Shown here piece after piece: positions 9,357-18,643 of a stretch of 64,000 bases of DNA (within the stretch, counting starts at the first letter, position 1; each line of letters begins with the position of its first letter). Location of the stretch: the NCBI GenBank assembly GCA_947494435.1, contig CANLUY010000001.1, positions 1,912,001 to 1,976,000 on the forward strand, in the 5' to 3' direction. Source of the stretch: an uncultured Litoreibacter sp. Lineage in GTDB: Bacteria > Pseudomonadota > Alphaproteobacteria > Rhodobacterales > Rhodobacteraceae. A program made the translations under genes and the position numbers. The notes below the pieces were generated by a model. The model saw only the letters and a list, made by a program, of their open reading frames with translations, did no database searches and was not told where the DNA came from.

Positions 9357-9854
9357 CTAAAACCACCACCACCACCTCCGCCTTTTGACCTCCGGCCCAG
9401 CCTCCACCTCCGGCACCACCTCAACCTCCTCTATCAACTCCCCACCCGGCAGCGGCTCCAGCCCAACGCGCGCCAAAGTTTCGCGCTCGATCTTGCGGGT
9501 GAGTTGTAGCTTCTGGACGGCATCCGCCGCCTCAGCGTCAGTCATCCATCTATCGTCCTTGGTGAATTGCACCAACCACGGGCGGGATTTGCCTGCGGCG
9601 ACGCGGTCCATGCGCTCTCGGTTCCAGATCCGTTCCAGCTCCGCCATCGAGACAATCGCGCCGACCTCCCGCCCGTAGCGGGTCAGGATCAGCGTGCGGC
9701 GCGGATCTTGGACGAAGGTCAAAATCTCTGCCAGCCTGTCTCGGGCCTCAGAGGTGGGCATCCTGATATTTTGGTATTCCAGCGATATGGGAACCTCGGG
9801 AAATGTTGTACAAGTTGGGTTTTGGGCGTCTGAGTGTGCCCCCAATTTGTACAA
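9357..9854 (-). CDS. Phd/YefM-family antitoxin-like protein, orphan
   Basis: The recognisable part, SEARDRLAEILTFV followed by TLILTRYGREVGAIVS, matches the DNA-binding and dimerisation domain of Phd/YefM antitoxins. A charged helical tail ends in the unusual KRRRWWWWF, coded by a short TGG repeat. No toxin gene is adjacent. The start is uncertain: 9854 is a TTG that lies inside a TTGTACAA palindrome, the first ATG is at 9761 but would cut off the family's first beta strand, and a rare CTG at 9782 or ATA at 9788 after a GAGG would fit the domain best. Length with the TTG is 165 residues. Confidence 0.7.
   Translation of the reverse strand: MYKLGAHSDAQNPTCTTFPEVPISLEYQNIRMPTSEARDRLAEILTFVQDPRRTLILTRYGREVGAIVSMAELERIWNRERMDRVAAGKSRPWLVQFTKDDRWMTDAEAADAVQKLQLTRKIERETLARVGLEPLPGGELIEEVEVVPEVEAGPEVKRRRWWWWF
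9806..9854. promoter_or_regulatory. Pair of TTGTACAA palindromes at the antitoxin-like gene
   Basis: Two identical 8-base palindromes occupy 9806-9813 and 9847-9854, 41 bases apart or about four helical turns. The core TGTACA is the reported operator core of YefM-YoeB. Because the gene between and below them codes for a YefM/Phd-type protein, autoregulation is the natural reading, and the true start codon would then lie downstream of both sites. Confidence 0.55.
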
Positions 9855-9894
9855 AAACCCGTTACCCGAGCGCGCGCCCGCCTTTAACGAAACC

Positions 9895-10983
9895 CTAATG
9901 CGCCTCGAAAGGTGTTAACGCGTCCCAGCGAAATTCCACACCCGTGCCCGGCACCTGCGGGGCCACGGCCATATGGTCCACCACCACCAGCGGACGGGTT
10001 GTGTAGCGGTCAATCGGGAAGCTATGCACCTCCAGCCAGCCGGGGTTTTTCTGGGCCGAGACAAGGCTGACATGTAGCTCCTGCATCCCGTGTGAACAGA
10101 TAGGAACGTCTGTGTTTTCAAACACTTGCGCTGCCTGTAGCCACCCCGTAATGCCCCCGCAATTCGACGCATCCGGCTGGATAAAACTCAGCTTCGCCTG
10201 ATCGCGGGCATATTCGAACTCATGCACCGTGTGCAGGTTCTCCCCCATTGCCAGCGGCATCCCTGTGGCCTCAGATATCCGTGCAAAGCCTTGATAATCA
10301 TCAGGAATTATCGGCTCCTCGAACCAGAAGATGTCGTATTTTGCAAAAGCCTTCGCCGCCTCAATCGCCTGATCCACCGACATCGAGTAGTTCGCATCGA
10401 CCATGAAGGTCACATCCGGCCCGATCAATTCCCTGACCGCCGCGATCCGTTCGACGTCATCAGCCAGTTCAGGCTGCCCGATCTTGATCTTTACCGCATT
10501 GAATCCATTGGATAAATACCCGCGCACAGACTCCAGAAGCTTCGGCAGCGGAAACCCTAAATCAATTCCCCCGCAATAAGCATTGCAGCGATCCGAGGTG
10601 CCGCCCGCCATCTGAACAAGCGGCTTGCCCAGCACCTTCCCACGGATATCCCACAGCGCAATATCGACCGCGGAAATCGCAAAAGACGCCACGCCGCCCC
10701 GCGCCACATAATGCACATGCCACTGCATCGCGTCGTATAATTCTTCAACGCTTTCAGCATGTTGGACAATCAGAAATGGCGCGAGATCATCTTTGATCAT
10801 CGCCAAAATCGCCGTTCCGCCCTTGCCACCCGTATAGGTGTAGCCGGTCCCCGTGGTCCCGTCCTCAAGCGTGACGGTCGCGGTCACCAGCTGAAAATGC
10901 GTGTGGTCGCCATGTTTGGCATCCACCAGTACTTCGTCCAGCGGCACATTGAACAGCCGCCCAATGACCGACGTGATCCTCAC
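9895..10983 (-). CDS. Enolase-superfamily (mandelate racemase/muconate lactonizing) sugar-acid dehydratase
   Basis: The 362-residue protein shows the mandelate racemase subgroup pattern: the catalytic KIKIG lysines, metal ligands in MVDANYS, WFEEP and MGEN, and the His region SHGMQE. The family abstracts the alpha proton of an acid sugar and usually removes water. The GTG at 10983 was chosen because it forms a GTGA overlap with the stop of the upstream dehydrogenase; the ATG at 10995 would overlap by 16 bases. It is the last gene of the sugar-acid operon and could supply fuconate, rhamnonate or galactonate dehydratase activity; the substrate cannot be read directly. Confidence 0.88.
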   Translation of the reverse strand: MRITSVIGRLFNVPLDEVLVDAKHGDHTHFQLVTATVTLEDGTTGTGYTYTGGKGGTAILAMIKDDLAPFLIVQHAESVEELYDAMQWHVHYVARGGVASFAISAVDIALWDIRGKVLGKPLVQMAGGTSDRCNAYCGGIDLGFPLPKLLESVRGYLSNGFNAVKIKIGQPELADDVERIAAVRELIGPDVTFMVDANYSMSVDQAIEAAKAFAKYDIFWFEEPIIPDDYQGFARISEATGMPLAMGENLHTVHEFEYARDQAKLSFIQPDASNCGGITGWLQAAQVFENTDVPICSHGMQELHVSLVSAQKNPGWLEVHSFPIDRYTTRPLVVVDHMAVAPQVPGTGVEFRWDALTPFEAH

Positions 10984-11936
10984 AAATGGGCGCATTCCGG
11001 CACAGGTGTCAGGACCGTACCATCTTGTTTCCATTGGATTAAGTTGTCGACAGTCAGTTTGCCCATCGCCGCCCGCGTCTCATGCGTGGCAGAGCCCACA
11101 TGCGGCAAAAGCACGACATTATCCATCGCTTTCAGCGCGTCGGGGATGTGCGGTTCCTTCTCAAACACATCTAGTCCAGCCATGCCCAATTTGCCCGATT
11201 GCAACGCCGCGATCAGCGCGTCTTCGTCGATCACAGTGCCGCGCGAAACGTTAACAACAAGCCCCTCAGGCCCCAACGCTTCCAGCACATCCTTGTTTAC
11301 AATCTTATTTGTAGACGCCCCACCCGGGGTAATACAGATCAGCACATCCGCCCGCGCCGCCATCTCTTTCAGGTCAGCGCAATACTCGTAGGGAACGTCT
11401 TTCTTGGATCGTGTGTGGTACAGAAGGGTCGGGTTAAACACTTGCAAACGCTCAGCAATTTCTTGACCGATACGCCCCATGCCAAGGATGCCAATGACCC
11501 GGTTGTCCGGTGATCGCGAGAGGGGCGCATTGCCCTCACGCTCCCAGTCGCCGGATCGCGCATGGTGCTCGTCGGATAGGAAGTTGCGGAAGCATGCCAA
11601 GATCAGCAGCAGCGTCGTGTTTGCGACCTCCGCATTCAGCACGTTCGGCGTGTGAGAAACCTTAATGCCGCGCGCCACACAGGCCGCAGTGTCAATCGCA
11701 TCGTAACCAACGCCATACGCAGACGCGACTTTCAAATTCGGACACCCCTCCATCACACGTGCAGGGACACCGTCATGACCATTGGTTGCTACGGCTTCGA
11801 TCGATGCGCCTGATGTTTCGACCCACGTATTGAAGTCTTTGATTTCGTTGAGTTTATGCAGTGTGAATTCTGCGCTCATGCGGTCCAACATGATGTCTGT
11901 TGCACCGCCGATCAGAAGTAAACCTGGTTTGCTCAT
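10980..11936 (-). CDS. D-isomer-specific 2-hydroxyacid dehydrogenase
   Basis: The 318-residue product has the NAD(P)-binding [16 protein letters not shown] segment and the catalytic triad of the family: Arg in NVSRGTVID, Glu in FEKEP and His in [13 protein letters not shown]. It interconverts 2-keto acids such as glyoxylate or hydroxypyruvate with D-2-hydroxy acids. It overlaps the FAH-type hydrolase gene upstream by ATGA and the enolase-superfamily gene downstream by GTGA, so all three are translationally coupled. In this operon it may reduce a keto acid fragment of the sugar-acid route. Confidence 0.9.
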   Translation of the reverse strand: MSKPGLLLIGGATDIMLDRMSAEFTLHKLNEIKDFNTWVETSGASIEAVATNGHDGVPARVMEGCPNLKVASAYGVGYDAIDTAACVARGIKVSHTPNVLNAEVANTTLLLILACFRNFLSDEHHARSGDWEREGNAPLSRSPDNRVIGILGMGRIGQEIAERLQVFNPTLLYHTRSKKDVPYEYCADLKEMAARADVLICITPGGASTNKIVNKDVLEALGPEGLVVNVSRGTVIDEDALIAALQSGKLGMAGLDVFEKEPHIPDALKAMDNVVLLPHVGSATHETRAAMGKLTVDNLIQWKQDGTVLTPVPECAHL

Positions 11937-12778
11937 GCGTCTTGCCCCACATTCTGACGTTGAGTTCCGAGACCTTCAATCGTCAGCTCCATCACATCAC
12001 CTTTCTTCAAAAACACAGGTTTGGGTTTCATCCCACCGCCGACACCCGGAGGAGTGCCGGTAGAAATTACATCACCCGGATGCAGCGTCATAAGCTGGCT
12101 GAGATGGGAGATGATTTGGGCGACATTGAAAATCATCGTAGCCGTCGTACCTGTCTGCATGCGCTTGCCATTTACGTCTAGTGACATTGCAAGGTTTTGC
12201 GGGTCAGCCACTTCATCTGCCGTCACAAGCCATGGCCCTGTTGGCCCGAACGTGTCGCAGCTTTTGCCTTTGGTCCATTGACCCGTCAGCTTGGTCTGAA
12301 AATGCCGCTCACTCACATCATTCACAATGCAATAGCCTGCAACGTAATCGAGGGCCTCTTCTTCAGAGACGTATTTGCAAGTCTTGCCAATCACGGCACC
12401 GAGCTCAACTTCCCAATCGGTCTCAGTCGAGCCACGGGGTATTATCACATCGTCATTCGGACCAACGATCGCAGAGTTTGCTTTGAAAAATAAGATCGGA
12501 TGCTCTGGATAATCCAACCCCATTTCGTCGGCATGATCGGAGTAGTTCAAACCAATGCACAAGAACTTACCAATATCGCCGATGCAAGCGCCCATCCTTG
12601 GATTTCCTGCGACCTCGGGCAGCGTATTCGGATCGATCGCCTTAAGGTCATCAAGCTTGTTGGCGAGTGTCTCGCCGTTTATGTCGGAGACATGTGCGCT
12701 GAGGTCGCGCAATATGCCTTCTGCGTCAATCGTACCCGGCTTTTCTGCGCCGAATTCTCCGTAGCGAACTAATTTCAT
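11933..12778 (-). CDS. Fumarylacetoacetate hydrolase-family protein, probable 2,4-diketo-3-deoxy-sugar-acid hydrolase
   Basis: The 281-residue protein has the FAH metal site: Glu-x-Glu in DWEVELGAVIG, the DVSERHFQ segment and the STGTPPGVG segment near the C-terminus. The family cleaves a carbon-carbon bond in diketo acids or hydrolyses ureidoglycolate. Sequence style and neighbours (dehydratases, an SDR of the ketodeoxyfuconate dehydrogenase type) favour cleavage of 2,4-diketo-3-deoxy-L-fuconate or -rhamnonate to pyruvate and lactate. It starts 9 bases after the IlvD/Edd gene and overlaps the next gene by ATGA. Ureidoglycolate lyase is the main alternative. Confidence 0.85.
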   Translation of the reverse strand: MKLVRYGEFGAEKPGTIDAEGILRDLSAHVSDINGETLANKLDDLKAIDPNTLPEVAGNPRMGACIGDIGKFLCIGLNYSDHADEMGLDYPEHPILFFKANSAIVGPNDDVIIPRGSTETDWEVELGAVIGKTCKYVSEEEALDYVAGYCIVNDVSERHFQTKLTGQWTKGKSCDTFGPTGPWLVTADEVADPQNLAMSLDVNGKRMQTGTTATMIFNVAQIISHLSQLMTLHPGDVISTGTPPGVGGGMKPKPVFLKKGDVMELTIEGLGTQRQNVGQDA

Positions 12779-12787
12779 TGATCTCTC

Positions 12788-14575
12788 CTAGTGATTGTCG
12801 CGCGGCATGTAGCGGCGTGCGATATCTTGATATTTGGCGGCGCCGTCGAGGGTCATACCTTCGCTGAACGGACGGACCATGGATCTGAAAATCTCTTGCC
12901 AAGGCGTCTGACTGTCAGGAACCTCGATAGACCCATCGACAAGTTTTTCAGCACGCGCTTTCAAGGTGGCATCATCCACCAGCATGTCGGCCGAGCATTT
13001 CTTGAGATCAATGCGAACCATGTCACCGGTTTGCACAAGGGCGAGTCCACCGCCATCTGCCGCTTCAGGTGATGCATTCAAGATCGAAGGGGAGCCAGAT
13101 GTGCCGGACTGGCGGCCGTCTCCTACACAAGGTAGCGCGTGAATGTCTTTCTTCAAAAGGTAGGACGGCGGACGCATATTGACTACTTCAGCTCCGCCTG
13201 GATAGCCCTTCGGCCCTGCGCCTCGCATGATTAGAATGCAATTTTCGTCAATCCCAAGACTTTCATCATCAATCCGATGGTGGAAGTCTTCGGGGCCATC
13301 AAAAACGATAGCGCGTCCTTCAAAGGCATCGGGGTCATCAGGGTTTGATAGATAGCGATCACGGAATTCTTTCGAGATAACGGATGTTTTCATGATCGCG
13401 GAGTCGAATAGGTTGCCTTTCAGGTTGATGAAGCCTGCGTCCTGCAGCATTGGCGCATCAGTCGAATAGATGACGTCAGGGTTACTCGTCCAAATGCCCT
13501 CGCAATTCTCGCGCATGGTTTTGCCGTTTACTGTCATCACGTCAGGATGTGGCAGCAGATCGGCTTTAATCAATTCGCCAATGACAGCAGGAACACCACC
13601 TGCGCGGTGGTAGTCCTCCCCCAGATACTTACCAGCGGGTTGCAGGTTAACCAGCAGCGGAACCTTATGTCCGAGGCCTTGCCAGTCATCATTCGTGAGA
13701 GCGACATCCAGATGTTTTGCGATCCCGTTCAAATGGATCGGTGCATTTGTTGAACCGCCAATCGCGGAGTTGATGACGATGGCATTTTCAAACGCTTCGC
13801 GCGTCATAATGTTGGACGGGCGCAAATCCTCATGCACCATCTCGACGATCCGCTTGCCGGTTTCGTAACTGATCTGGCCGCGTTCGCGATATGGCGCAGG
13901 GATAGCAGCAGAGCCCGGCATTTGCATACCCAATGCCTCAGCCAAAGAGTTCATGGTGGATGCGGTGCCCATCGTGTTGCAATAGCCGACCGACGGCGTA
14001 GAGGACGCGACAAGGTCCATAAAGCCGTCATCATCAATCTCGCCCGCCGCTTGCATTTCGCGTGCTTTCCAGACGATGGTACCGGACCCTGTCCGTTCCC
14101 CGTTGAACCAACCGTTCAACATCGGACCGACGCTGAGTGCGATCGCCGGGATATTCACGGTTGCAGCAGCCATCAGCAGGGCAGGGGTCGTCTTGTCACA
14201 ACCGATGTTCAAGACCACGCCATCCAGCGGGTATCCAAATAATGTTTCGACTAGCGAAAGATAGGCGAGGTTGCGGTCTAACATGGCCGTCGGGCGTTTG
14301 CCGGTCTCTTGGATCGGGTGGACAGGCACTTCGATCACCGTGCCGCCCGCTGCAATGACACCATCGCGGACCCGTTTTGTCAGCTCAATGTGATGCCTGT
14401 TACATGGCGAGAGGTCAGACCCGGTTTGCGCGATTGCGATGATCGGTTTGCCAGACTGAAGCTCTTCACGGGTTAGGCCGTAATTCAGATATCGCTCCAG
14501 ATAAAGCGCGGTCATTTCCTGATTGTCAGGATTGTTGAACCATTTTTGTGATCTGAGCTTCGACTTATCTGCCAT
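12788..14575 (-). CDS. IlvD/Edd-family sugar-acid dehydratase (arabonate/xylonate type)
   Basis: The 595-residue protein belongs to the dihydroxy-acid/phosphogluconate dehydratase family, with iron-sulfur cluster cysteines in [15 protein letters not shown] and [10 protein letters not shown], and the family's [14 protein letters not shown] segment. The length and the WFNNPDN start match L-arabonate/D-xylonate dehydratases rather than IlvD of isoleucine synthesis. It would convert a sugar acid to its 2-keto-3-deoxy form. It sits between the SDR and the FAH-type hydrolase, the order expected for a non-phosphorylated pathway. Having two dehydratases of different folds in one operon suggests two stereoisomeric substrates. 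Confidence 0.9.
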   Translation of the reverse strand: MADKSKLRSQKWFNNPDNQEMTALYLERYLNYGLTREELQSGKPIIAIAQTGSDLSPCNRHHIELTKRVRDGVIAAGGTVIEVPVHPIQETGKRPTAMLDRNLAYLSLVETLFGYPLDGVVLNIGCDKTTPALLMAAATVNIPAIALSVGPMLNGWFNGERTGSGTIVWKAREMQAAGEIDDDGFMDLVASSTPSVGYCNTMGTASTMNSLAEALGMQMPGSAAIPAPYRERGQISYETGKRIVEMVHEDLRPSNIMTREAFENAIVINSAIGGSTNAPIHLNGIAKHLDVALTNDDWQGLGHKVPLLVNLQPAGKYLGEDYHRAGGVPAVIGELIKADLLPHPDVMTVNGKTMRENCEGIWTSNPDVIYSTDAPMLQDAGFINLKGNLFDSAIMKTSVISKEFRDRYLSNPDDPDAFEGRAIVFDGPEDFHHRIDDESLGIDENCILIMRGAGPKGYPGGAEVVNMRPPSYLLKKDIHALPCVGDGRQSGTSGSPSILNASPEAADGGGLALVQTGDMVRIDLKKCSADMLVDDATLKARAEKLVDGSIEVPDSQTPWQEIFRSMVRPFSEGMTLDGAAKYQDIARRYMPRDNH

Positions 14576-14672
14576 GTGTTCTCTTCATTCGGTTGTTGCG
14601 TTGACGCGCCCACTTACTGGTCGCAAGGTTAGTATCGTTGTGGCTTGAATTGGCCAACTGACGTCTTTGGGT

Positions 14673-15416
14673 CTAACCGGACCAACCGCCGTCGATGACG
14701 TGGGGCTGGCCGGTTGTAAAAGCACTCTCATCGCTGGCCAAGTAAACGACCAGGGCTGCAATTTCTTCCGCAGTTGCGACCCGTCCCATAGGTTGCCGCG
14801 CGACGAATGCGTCCAAAGCGGCCTCGTAGCTTCCCATCTTCTCGCCGAGCGCTTTGACGCGGTCGTGCCAGCTGGGGCTTTCGACGGTACCGGGGCAGAT
14901 GCAATTACAACGAATACCTTCTTTGATATATTCGATTGCGACCGATTTTGTCATCCCAATCACCGCAGCTTTGGTGGTGCCGTAGATGAATCGGTTCGGC
15001 GCGCCAATAATAGAAGACAGTGCCGAAGACATGTTGATGATCGAGCCGACACCCCGTTCGCGCATGCCCGGCAGACATGCACGCATAGTGCGGTACATTG
15101 ATCGGACATTCAGATCGAAGGCCATGTCCCAATCATCGTCGGTCGCTTCCAGAATAGAGCCATGATGCACGAAACCCGCGCAATTGAAGAGAATGTCGGG
15201 GTTTGCCCTTGCGACCCCCGCTGCCACGGAGGCATCATCTCGGACATTCAAGACGTAGGTTTCGATATTGGGATGTGACAGGTTTGCGAGTTTTGTCTCG
15301 TTTACGTCTGTCGCGAAAACTTTCGCACCTTCTTCAGCCATAGCCAGAGCACTCGCGCGTCCAATGCCTTGGCCGGCTGCAGTCACGAGAGCGCGTTTGC
15401 CGTTTAGTCTACCCAT
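14673..15416 (-). CDS. Short-chain dehydrogenase, probable 2-keto-3-deoxy-L-fuconate dehydrogenase type
   Basis: The 247-residue SDR has the cofactor motif TAAGQGIGRA (about residues 12-21), NMSSALSS with the catalytic Ser, YGTTKAA with Tyr and Lys, and the ending GQPHVIDGGWSG. The sequence, in particular its NIETYVLNVRD and CPGTVESPSW segments, resembles the DHRS6/BDH2-like SDRs that include the Xanthomonas 2-keto-3-deoxy-L-fuconate 4-dehydrogenase. It is the first gene of the minus-strand sugar-acid operon, 97 bases before the dehydratase gene, and is divergent from the DenD-like gene. Confidence 0.85.
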   Translation of the reverse strand: MGRLNGKRALVTAAGQGIGRASALAMAEEGAKVFATDVNETKLANLSHPNIETYVLNVRDDASVAAGVARANPDILFNCAGFVHHGSILEATDDDWDMAFDLNVRSMYRTMRACLPGMRERGVGSIINMSSALSSIIGAPNRFIYGTTKAAVIGMTKSVAIEYIKEGIRCNCICPGTVESPSWHDRVKALGEKMGSYEAALDAFVARQPMGRVATAEEIAALVVYLASDESAFTTGQPHVIDGGWSG

Positions 15417-15543
15417 TTGCGATTGCTCCCCCAGTTTCCCGACTCATAAAGTGTTATCGCAAACATCTGTCGCGGTATCTGAGGCGATGGTCAAGGCAGG
15501 GTGCTTTGTGTCAGACAGGGCGTAAAGCTCAGGGAGGTGACTT

Positions 15544-16512
15544 ATGGTCAAGGTACTTATACTCGGCGGCGGCGGGATGGTCGGGCAGAAATTAGCGTGG
15601 CGCTTGTCTGCGGAAGGCCTTGATGGGTCCGCTTGCGAGGTAACGCTCTATGATTTGGGCTTTCCTGAAAACGGTGCGCCGGTCGCGGAAGCGCGGATCG
15701 GCAATTTAACTGAAGCAGGTCAGATGGCGGGGCTTGCCGCAGAGAAGTTTGATATAATCTTTCACCTCGCCTCCATCGTCTCTGGCGAGGCTGAGGCGGA
15801 TTTCTCGAAGGGTTGGCGGGTCAATATGTTTCCGACTTGGGAGTTGCTTGAGGGGTTGAGGCAGGCCAATGAAGCGGACCCGAGCTATGTGCCGCGTTTG
15901 GTTTTCACTTCGTCTATCGCGGTCTTTGGGGGGCCTTATCCGGATAAGATCGGGGATGAATTCTTGTCGGCACCTCAGACCAGCTATGGGGCGCAGAAGT
16001 CGATTTGTGATACGATGATCTCTGACTTTTCCCGGAAAGGATTTATTGATGGGGTATCGATCCGTTTGCCGACGATTTGCGTCAGGCCGGGTAAGCCTAA
16101 TCTGGCGGCGTCGGGGTTTTTCTCGGGCATTATCCGTGAGCCTTTGAATGGAGTTGAAGCGATCTTGCCTGTGTCGGATGAGGTGCGGCACTGGCATGCG
16201 AGCCCGAGGTCGGCGGCGACGTTTCTGACGCATGCGGCGACTTTGGATACCAGCCTTCTCGGGTCGCGGCGGGCTATGAATTTGCCGGGCATCAGCTGTA
16301 CCGTAGCGGAGCAGATTGAGGCGTTAAGGGAGGTTGCGGGCAATGATGTGGTCAAGCTTATCAAGCCTCAACCTGATGAGACGATCATGAAGATCGTTGA
16401 AGGGTGGCCACGGGATTTTGATCCTCAAAGGGCGATTGATTTGGGCTTCTCTGCGGAGCGGAGCTTCAAGGAAATTATCGAGATTTATCTTGAGGACGAC
16501 CTACCACGGTAA
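15544..16512 (+). CDS. NAD-dependent epimerase/dehydratase-fold dehydrogenase, DenD-like
   Basis: The 322-residue extended SDR has the NAD motif ILGGGGMVGQKL, FTSSIAVFGG and the catalytic SYGAQK. It resembles D-erythronate dehydrogenase (DenD), which oxidises the hydroxyl at C2 of a four-carbon sugar acid. The usual partners OtnK, OtnC and OtnI are not in the window, so the substrate may differ; oxidation of a uronate or sugar acid feeding the divergent operon is possible. A GGGAGG ribosome site lies close upstream. A perfect palindromic terminator follows. Confidence 0.85.
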   Translation: MVKVLILGGGGMVGQKLAWRLSAEGLDGSACEVTLYDLGFPENGAPVAEARIGNLTEAGQMAGLAAEKFDIIFHLASIVSGEAEADFSKGWRVNMFPTWELLEGLRQANEADPSYVPRLVFTSSIAVFGGPYPDKIGDEFLSAPQTSYGAQKSICDTMISDFSRKGFIDGVSIRLPTICVRPGKPNLAASGFFSGIIREPLNGVEAILPVSDEVRHWHASPRSAATFLTHAATLDTSLLGSRRAMNLPGISCTVAEQIEALREVAGNDVVKLIKPQPDETIMKIVEGWPRDFDPQRAIDLGFSAERSFKEIIEIYLEDDLPR

Positions 16513-16532
16513 TCCCCCGCATGCGGGGGATT
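16511..16532. terminator. Bidirectional terminator between the DenD-like and GntR genes
   Basis: A perfect 22-base palindrome (half-site AATCCCCCGCA) can fold as a 9-base-pair GC-rich stem with a CATG loop and is followed by TTTT. It begins inside the TAA stop of the DenD-like gene and lies between two convergent genes, so it can serve both. Confidence 0.85.
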
Positions 16533-16579
16533 TTGTAAGATATTGAAATTATTATATTTTTGTCTTTTTTAAGCATATA

Positions 16580-17269
16580 TTAACCTGCGGGCGCGGATTT
16601 GGGGCGGAGCTCCCCACTGGCGCCGCCGTCGCGCAGGTTGCGTTTCATGTGTTCATAGATTGCAAAACAGCATCCCGCGACGTCGCGCTCAAGCGCTGTT
16701 TTGACGATTGCGGTATGCTCGACCGCGTTTTCGGAATGATAGCCGTAATCGGGCTGCATGATTTTCTGTTGGCGGAACTGGTCATAGGTCCGCCTGTAAC
16801 TTGATCTGAGAAATGGAGAATCGCAGGCTGACAGAAGCGTGTCGTGAAATTCCAATTCAGCCAAAGACCAGAGCCTAAGGGTCGGGCCGCCGAGTGACGT
16901 TTCCGTCAATCTGCTTTCGATATGACCGAGCTTTTGATGCGCTGCGGCCAGTTGTGATTCCCATTCCAATCCGCCGTGCCGGATGGAGGCTGTTGCCCCT
17001 TCCTGTTCGAGTGTGATGCGAAACTTTGTCAGGTAGTGAAGCCGCTCCGGATCTGCGGGGCGGGCGCGAAATCCGCGCTGTTCTTCAAAGACCACCAAGC
17101 CTTCAGAAGCCAAGCGAAACAGGACTTCGCGGATCGTATTGGCTGAGCAATCATAATCTTCGCGCAACCGTTCAGAGCGCAGTTTCTGACCTTGCGGGAT
17201 CTGTGCTGTGACAAGTTGCATGTGCAAATCATCATAGATTTGCGGGGTCGAAAAAGATGCTTTGAGCAT
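16580..17269 (-). CDS. GntR-family regulator with FCD ligand-binding domain
   Basis: The 229-residue protein has an N-terminal winged helix (residues 10-70, with the SANTIREVLFRLASEGLV segment) and an all-helical FCD domain whose metal or ligand site includes FHDTLLSACDSPFL and the EHTAIVKTALERD histidine. Such regulators usually bind an organic or sugar acid and repress the neighbouring catabolic operon. It is divergent from the TRAP importer operon by 198 bases, so control of that operon is the natural inference; a link to the upstream sugar-acid operon is also possible. Confidence 0.9.
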   Translation of the reverse strand: MLKASFSTPQIYDDLHMQLVTAQIPQGQKLRSERLREDYDCSANTIREVLFRLASEGLVVFEEQRGFRARPADPERLHYLTKFRITLEQEGATASIRHGGLEWESQLAAAHQKLGHIESRLTETSLGGPTLRLWSLAELEFHDTLLSACDSPFLRSSYRRTYDQFRQQKIMQPDYGYHSENAVEHTAIVKTALERDVAGCCFAIYEHMKRNLRDGGASGELRPKSAPAG

Positions 17270-17293
17270 AAAACGCCTAGCGAAAAAAGTGCC

Positions 17294-17305
17294 GTTGGTA
17301 CCGTT
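17294..17305. promoter_or_regulatory. Candidate GntR operator before the TRAP operon
   Basis: GTTGGTACCGTT contains a TTGGTACC core resembling the TTGGTATACCAA-like sites of FCD-type regulators such as UxuR. It lies 24 bases upstream of the GntR gene start, inside the divergent promoter region. The symmetry is imperfect in the outer positions, so this is a weak call. Confidence 0.3.
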
Positions 17306-17467
17306 TCAGTATATTCAATAATTCCGCAATTCCCAGAAAATTTCAAAATTTCTAAAAATCAGGTTTTTTGTTGTCGGACTCACAATCCCTCGTTAGGCTC
17401 TCTTTTACGCGGCGCGCAAAGTCGAGAAAATAACTGCGCCGAACGTGTTTAAACTGGGAGGAAACCA

Positions 17468-18493
17468 ATGAGTTTCGTAAAATCCGCTGCGGCAGGTGTC
17501 GCAGCAGCAGCTATTGCTGCAACTGGCGCTTTTGCCGACGGTCACGCGACCACAAAACTGCGCATTCAAACGCACTATGCCCCTGAGACTGTATCCGGCA
17601 AGCTGGCCGCACAGTACATGGAAGACATTCAGACAATGTCTGGCGGCGGCATTGAAGTTGAGATGTTCTACTCGTCTTCCGTTGTGAAGTCGGTTGAGAC
17701 ATTCGATGCGGCAGCAACAGGTATTCTGGACTGCGACATGACCGGTGGTGGCTACCAGACTGGTAAAAACTCTGCGTTCCAATTCGTTGGCGACATCATG
17801 GGTGGCTACGAGACACCTTACCAGCAGCTGTCTTGGCTGTATTTCGGTGGCGGCAAGGAAGCTGCGGCTCCGCTCTACAATAAATATGGCATGGAGCTGA
17901 TCGGCTGGTGGGTTTACGGACAGGAATCCTTCGCGTCCTCCAAGCCAATCGAAAAAGTGGCTGACTTCAAAGACTGGAAGTTCCGCTCCCCTCCCGGCAT
18001 GGAAACAAAGATCTTTGAAAAGCTTGGCGCATCGCCAATCGTGATGGACTTCACCGAGATCTTTACAGCGCTGGAAACAGGCATCATCGACGGTGCGGAC
18101 GCATCCGGTCTGGCCAACAACGTTGGTCTGGGTCTGTATGACATCGTTAAATATGCCAACTTCCCAGGCTTCCACTCCATGCCATCTGACCACTTGGCAT
18201 GTAACAAAGCTGTCTTCGACGAGATGCCAGAAGCGCATCAGCGTATCATGAAGGTTGCTATGGAAGCGCTGGCGCTGCGCACGGCTCTGACATTCGAGAA
18301 GAAGAATGCTGAAGCGGCTGCACAACTGCGCGAGCAGGGCGTGACACTGTCCCAGTGGGCTCCAGAAGAGCTGCAGAAATTCCGCGATGCCGCACAAGCG
18401 ACATGGCCAGAATTTGCGGACACACCAGAAGCCAAAGCACTGGTTGAAGCACACCTGTCCTACCTGACTCAGTTGGGTCTTGTGTCTCAATAA
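17468..18493 (+). CDS. dctP: TRAP transporter substrate-binding protein (DctP family)
   Basis: The 341-residue protein starts with a signal peptide (about residues 1-24) ending AFADGHA, the junction typical of roseobacter binding proteins. The DctP fold shows in the FRSPPGME segment with the conserved Arg that binds the substrate carboxylate, and in ETGIIDGADASG. It captures an organic or sugar acid in the periplasm and delivers it to DctQ/DctM. A GGGAGG site precedes the ATG. A hairpin separates it from the permease genes, which would let it be made in excess. Confidence 0.93.
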   Translation: MSFVKSAAAGVAAAAIAATGAFADGHATTKLRIQTHYAPETVSGKLAAQYMEDIQTMSGGGIEVEMFYSSSVVKSVETFDAAATGILDCDMTGGGYQTGKNSAFQFVGDIMGGYETPYQQLSWLYFGGGKEAAAPLYNKYGMELIGWWVYGQESFASSKPIEKVADFKDWKFRSPPGMETKIFEKLGASPIVMDFTEIFTALETGIIDGADASGLANNVGLGLYDIVKYANFPGFHSMPSDHLACNKAVFDEMPEAHQRIMKVAMEALALRTALTFEKKNAEAAAQLREQGVTLSQWAPEELQKFRDAAQATWPEFADTPEAKALVEAHLSYLTQLGLVSQ

Positions 18494-18503
18494 GACTTCT
18501 TTG

Positions 18504-18527
18504 GAGGGGCGGTTTGATCCGCCCCTC
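18504..18527 (+). terminator. Hairpin between dctP and dctQ
   Basis: GAGGGGCGG pairs perfectly with CCGCCCCTC around a TTTGAT loop, 11 bases after the dctP stop. It has only a short T-containing tail, so it more likely attenuates or stabilises the message than ends it. Confidence 0.65.
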
Positions 18528-18643
18528 TTGCTGAGGTCTTGGTCTGGGCGGCGCGTTGCTGGCGCGTAAACGCATCACAGAAGTGATCAGGTCAGAGGGA
18601 TAAGGGGGAAGCCGAGCCGGCTTGCTCAATTGGGGAGGTTTTC

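Noticed and set aside
9357-9400. The TGG repeat and WWWW tail as a frameshift or sequencing error
   Set aside because: The frame runs into a normal stop and the preceding charged helix is continuous; the tail is odd but needs no error to explain it.
11000-16000. The C-rich to G-rich switch of the plus strand as a replication origin
   Set aside because: No dnaA, repABC, parAB, DnaA-box cluster or AT-rich unwinding region was seen, and the bias fades or reverses again after about 54 kb, which fits a block better than an origin.
15544-16512. Assigning the four-carbon sugar-acid (erythronate/threonate) pathway on the strength of the DenD-like gene
   Set aside because: OtnK, OtnC and OtnI are missing, and the divergent operon belongs to a different type of pathway.
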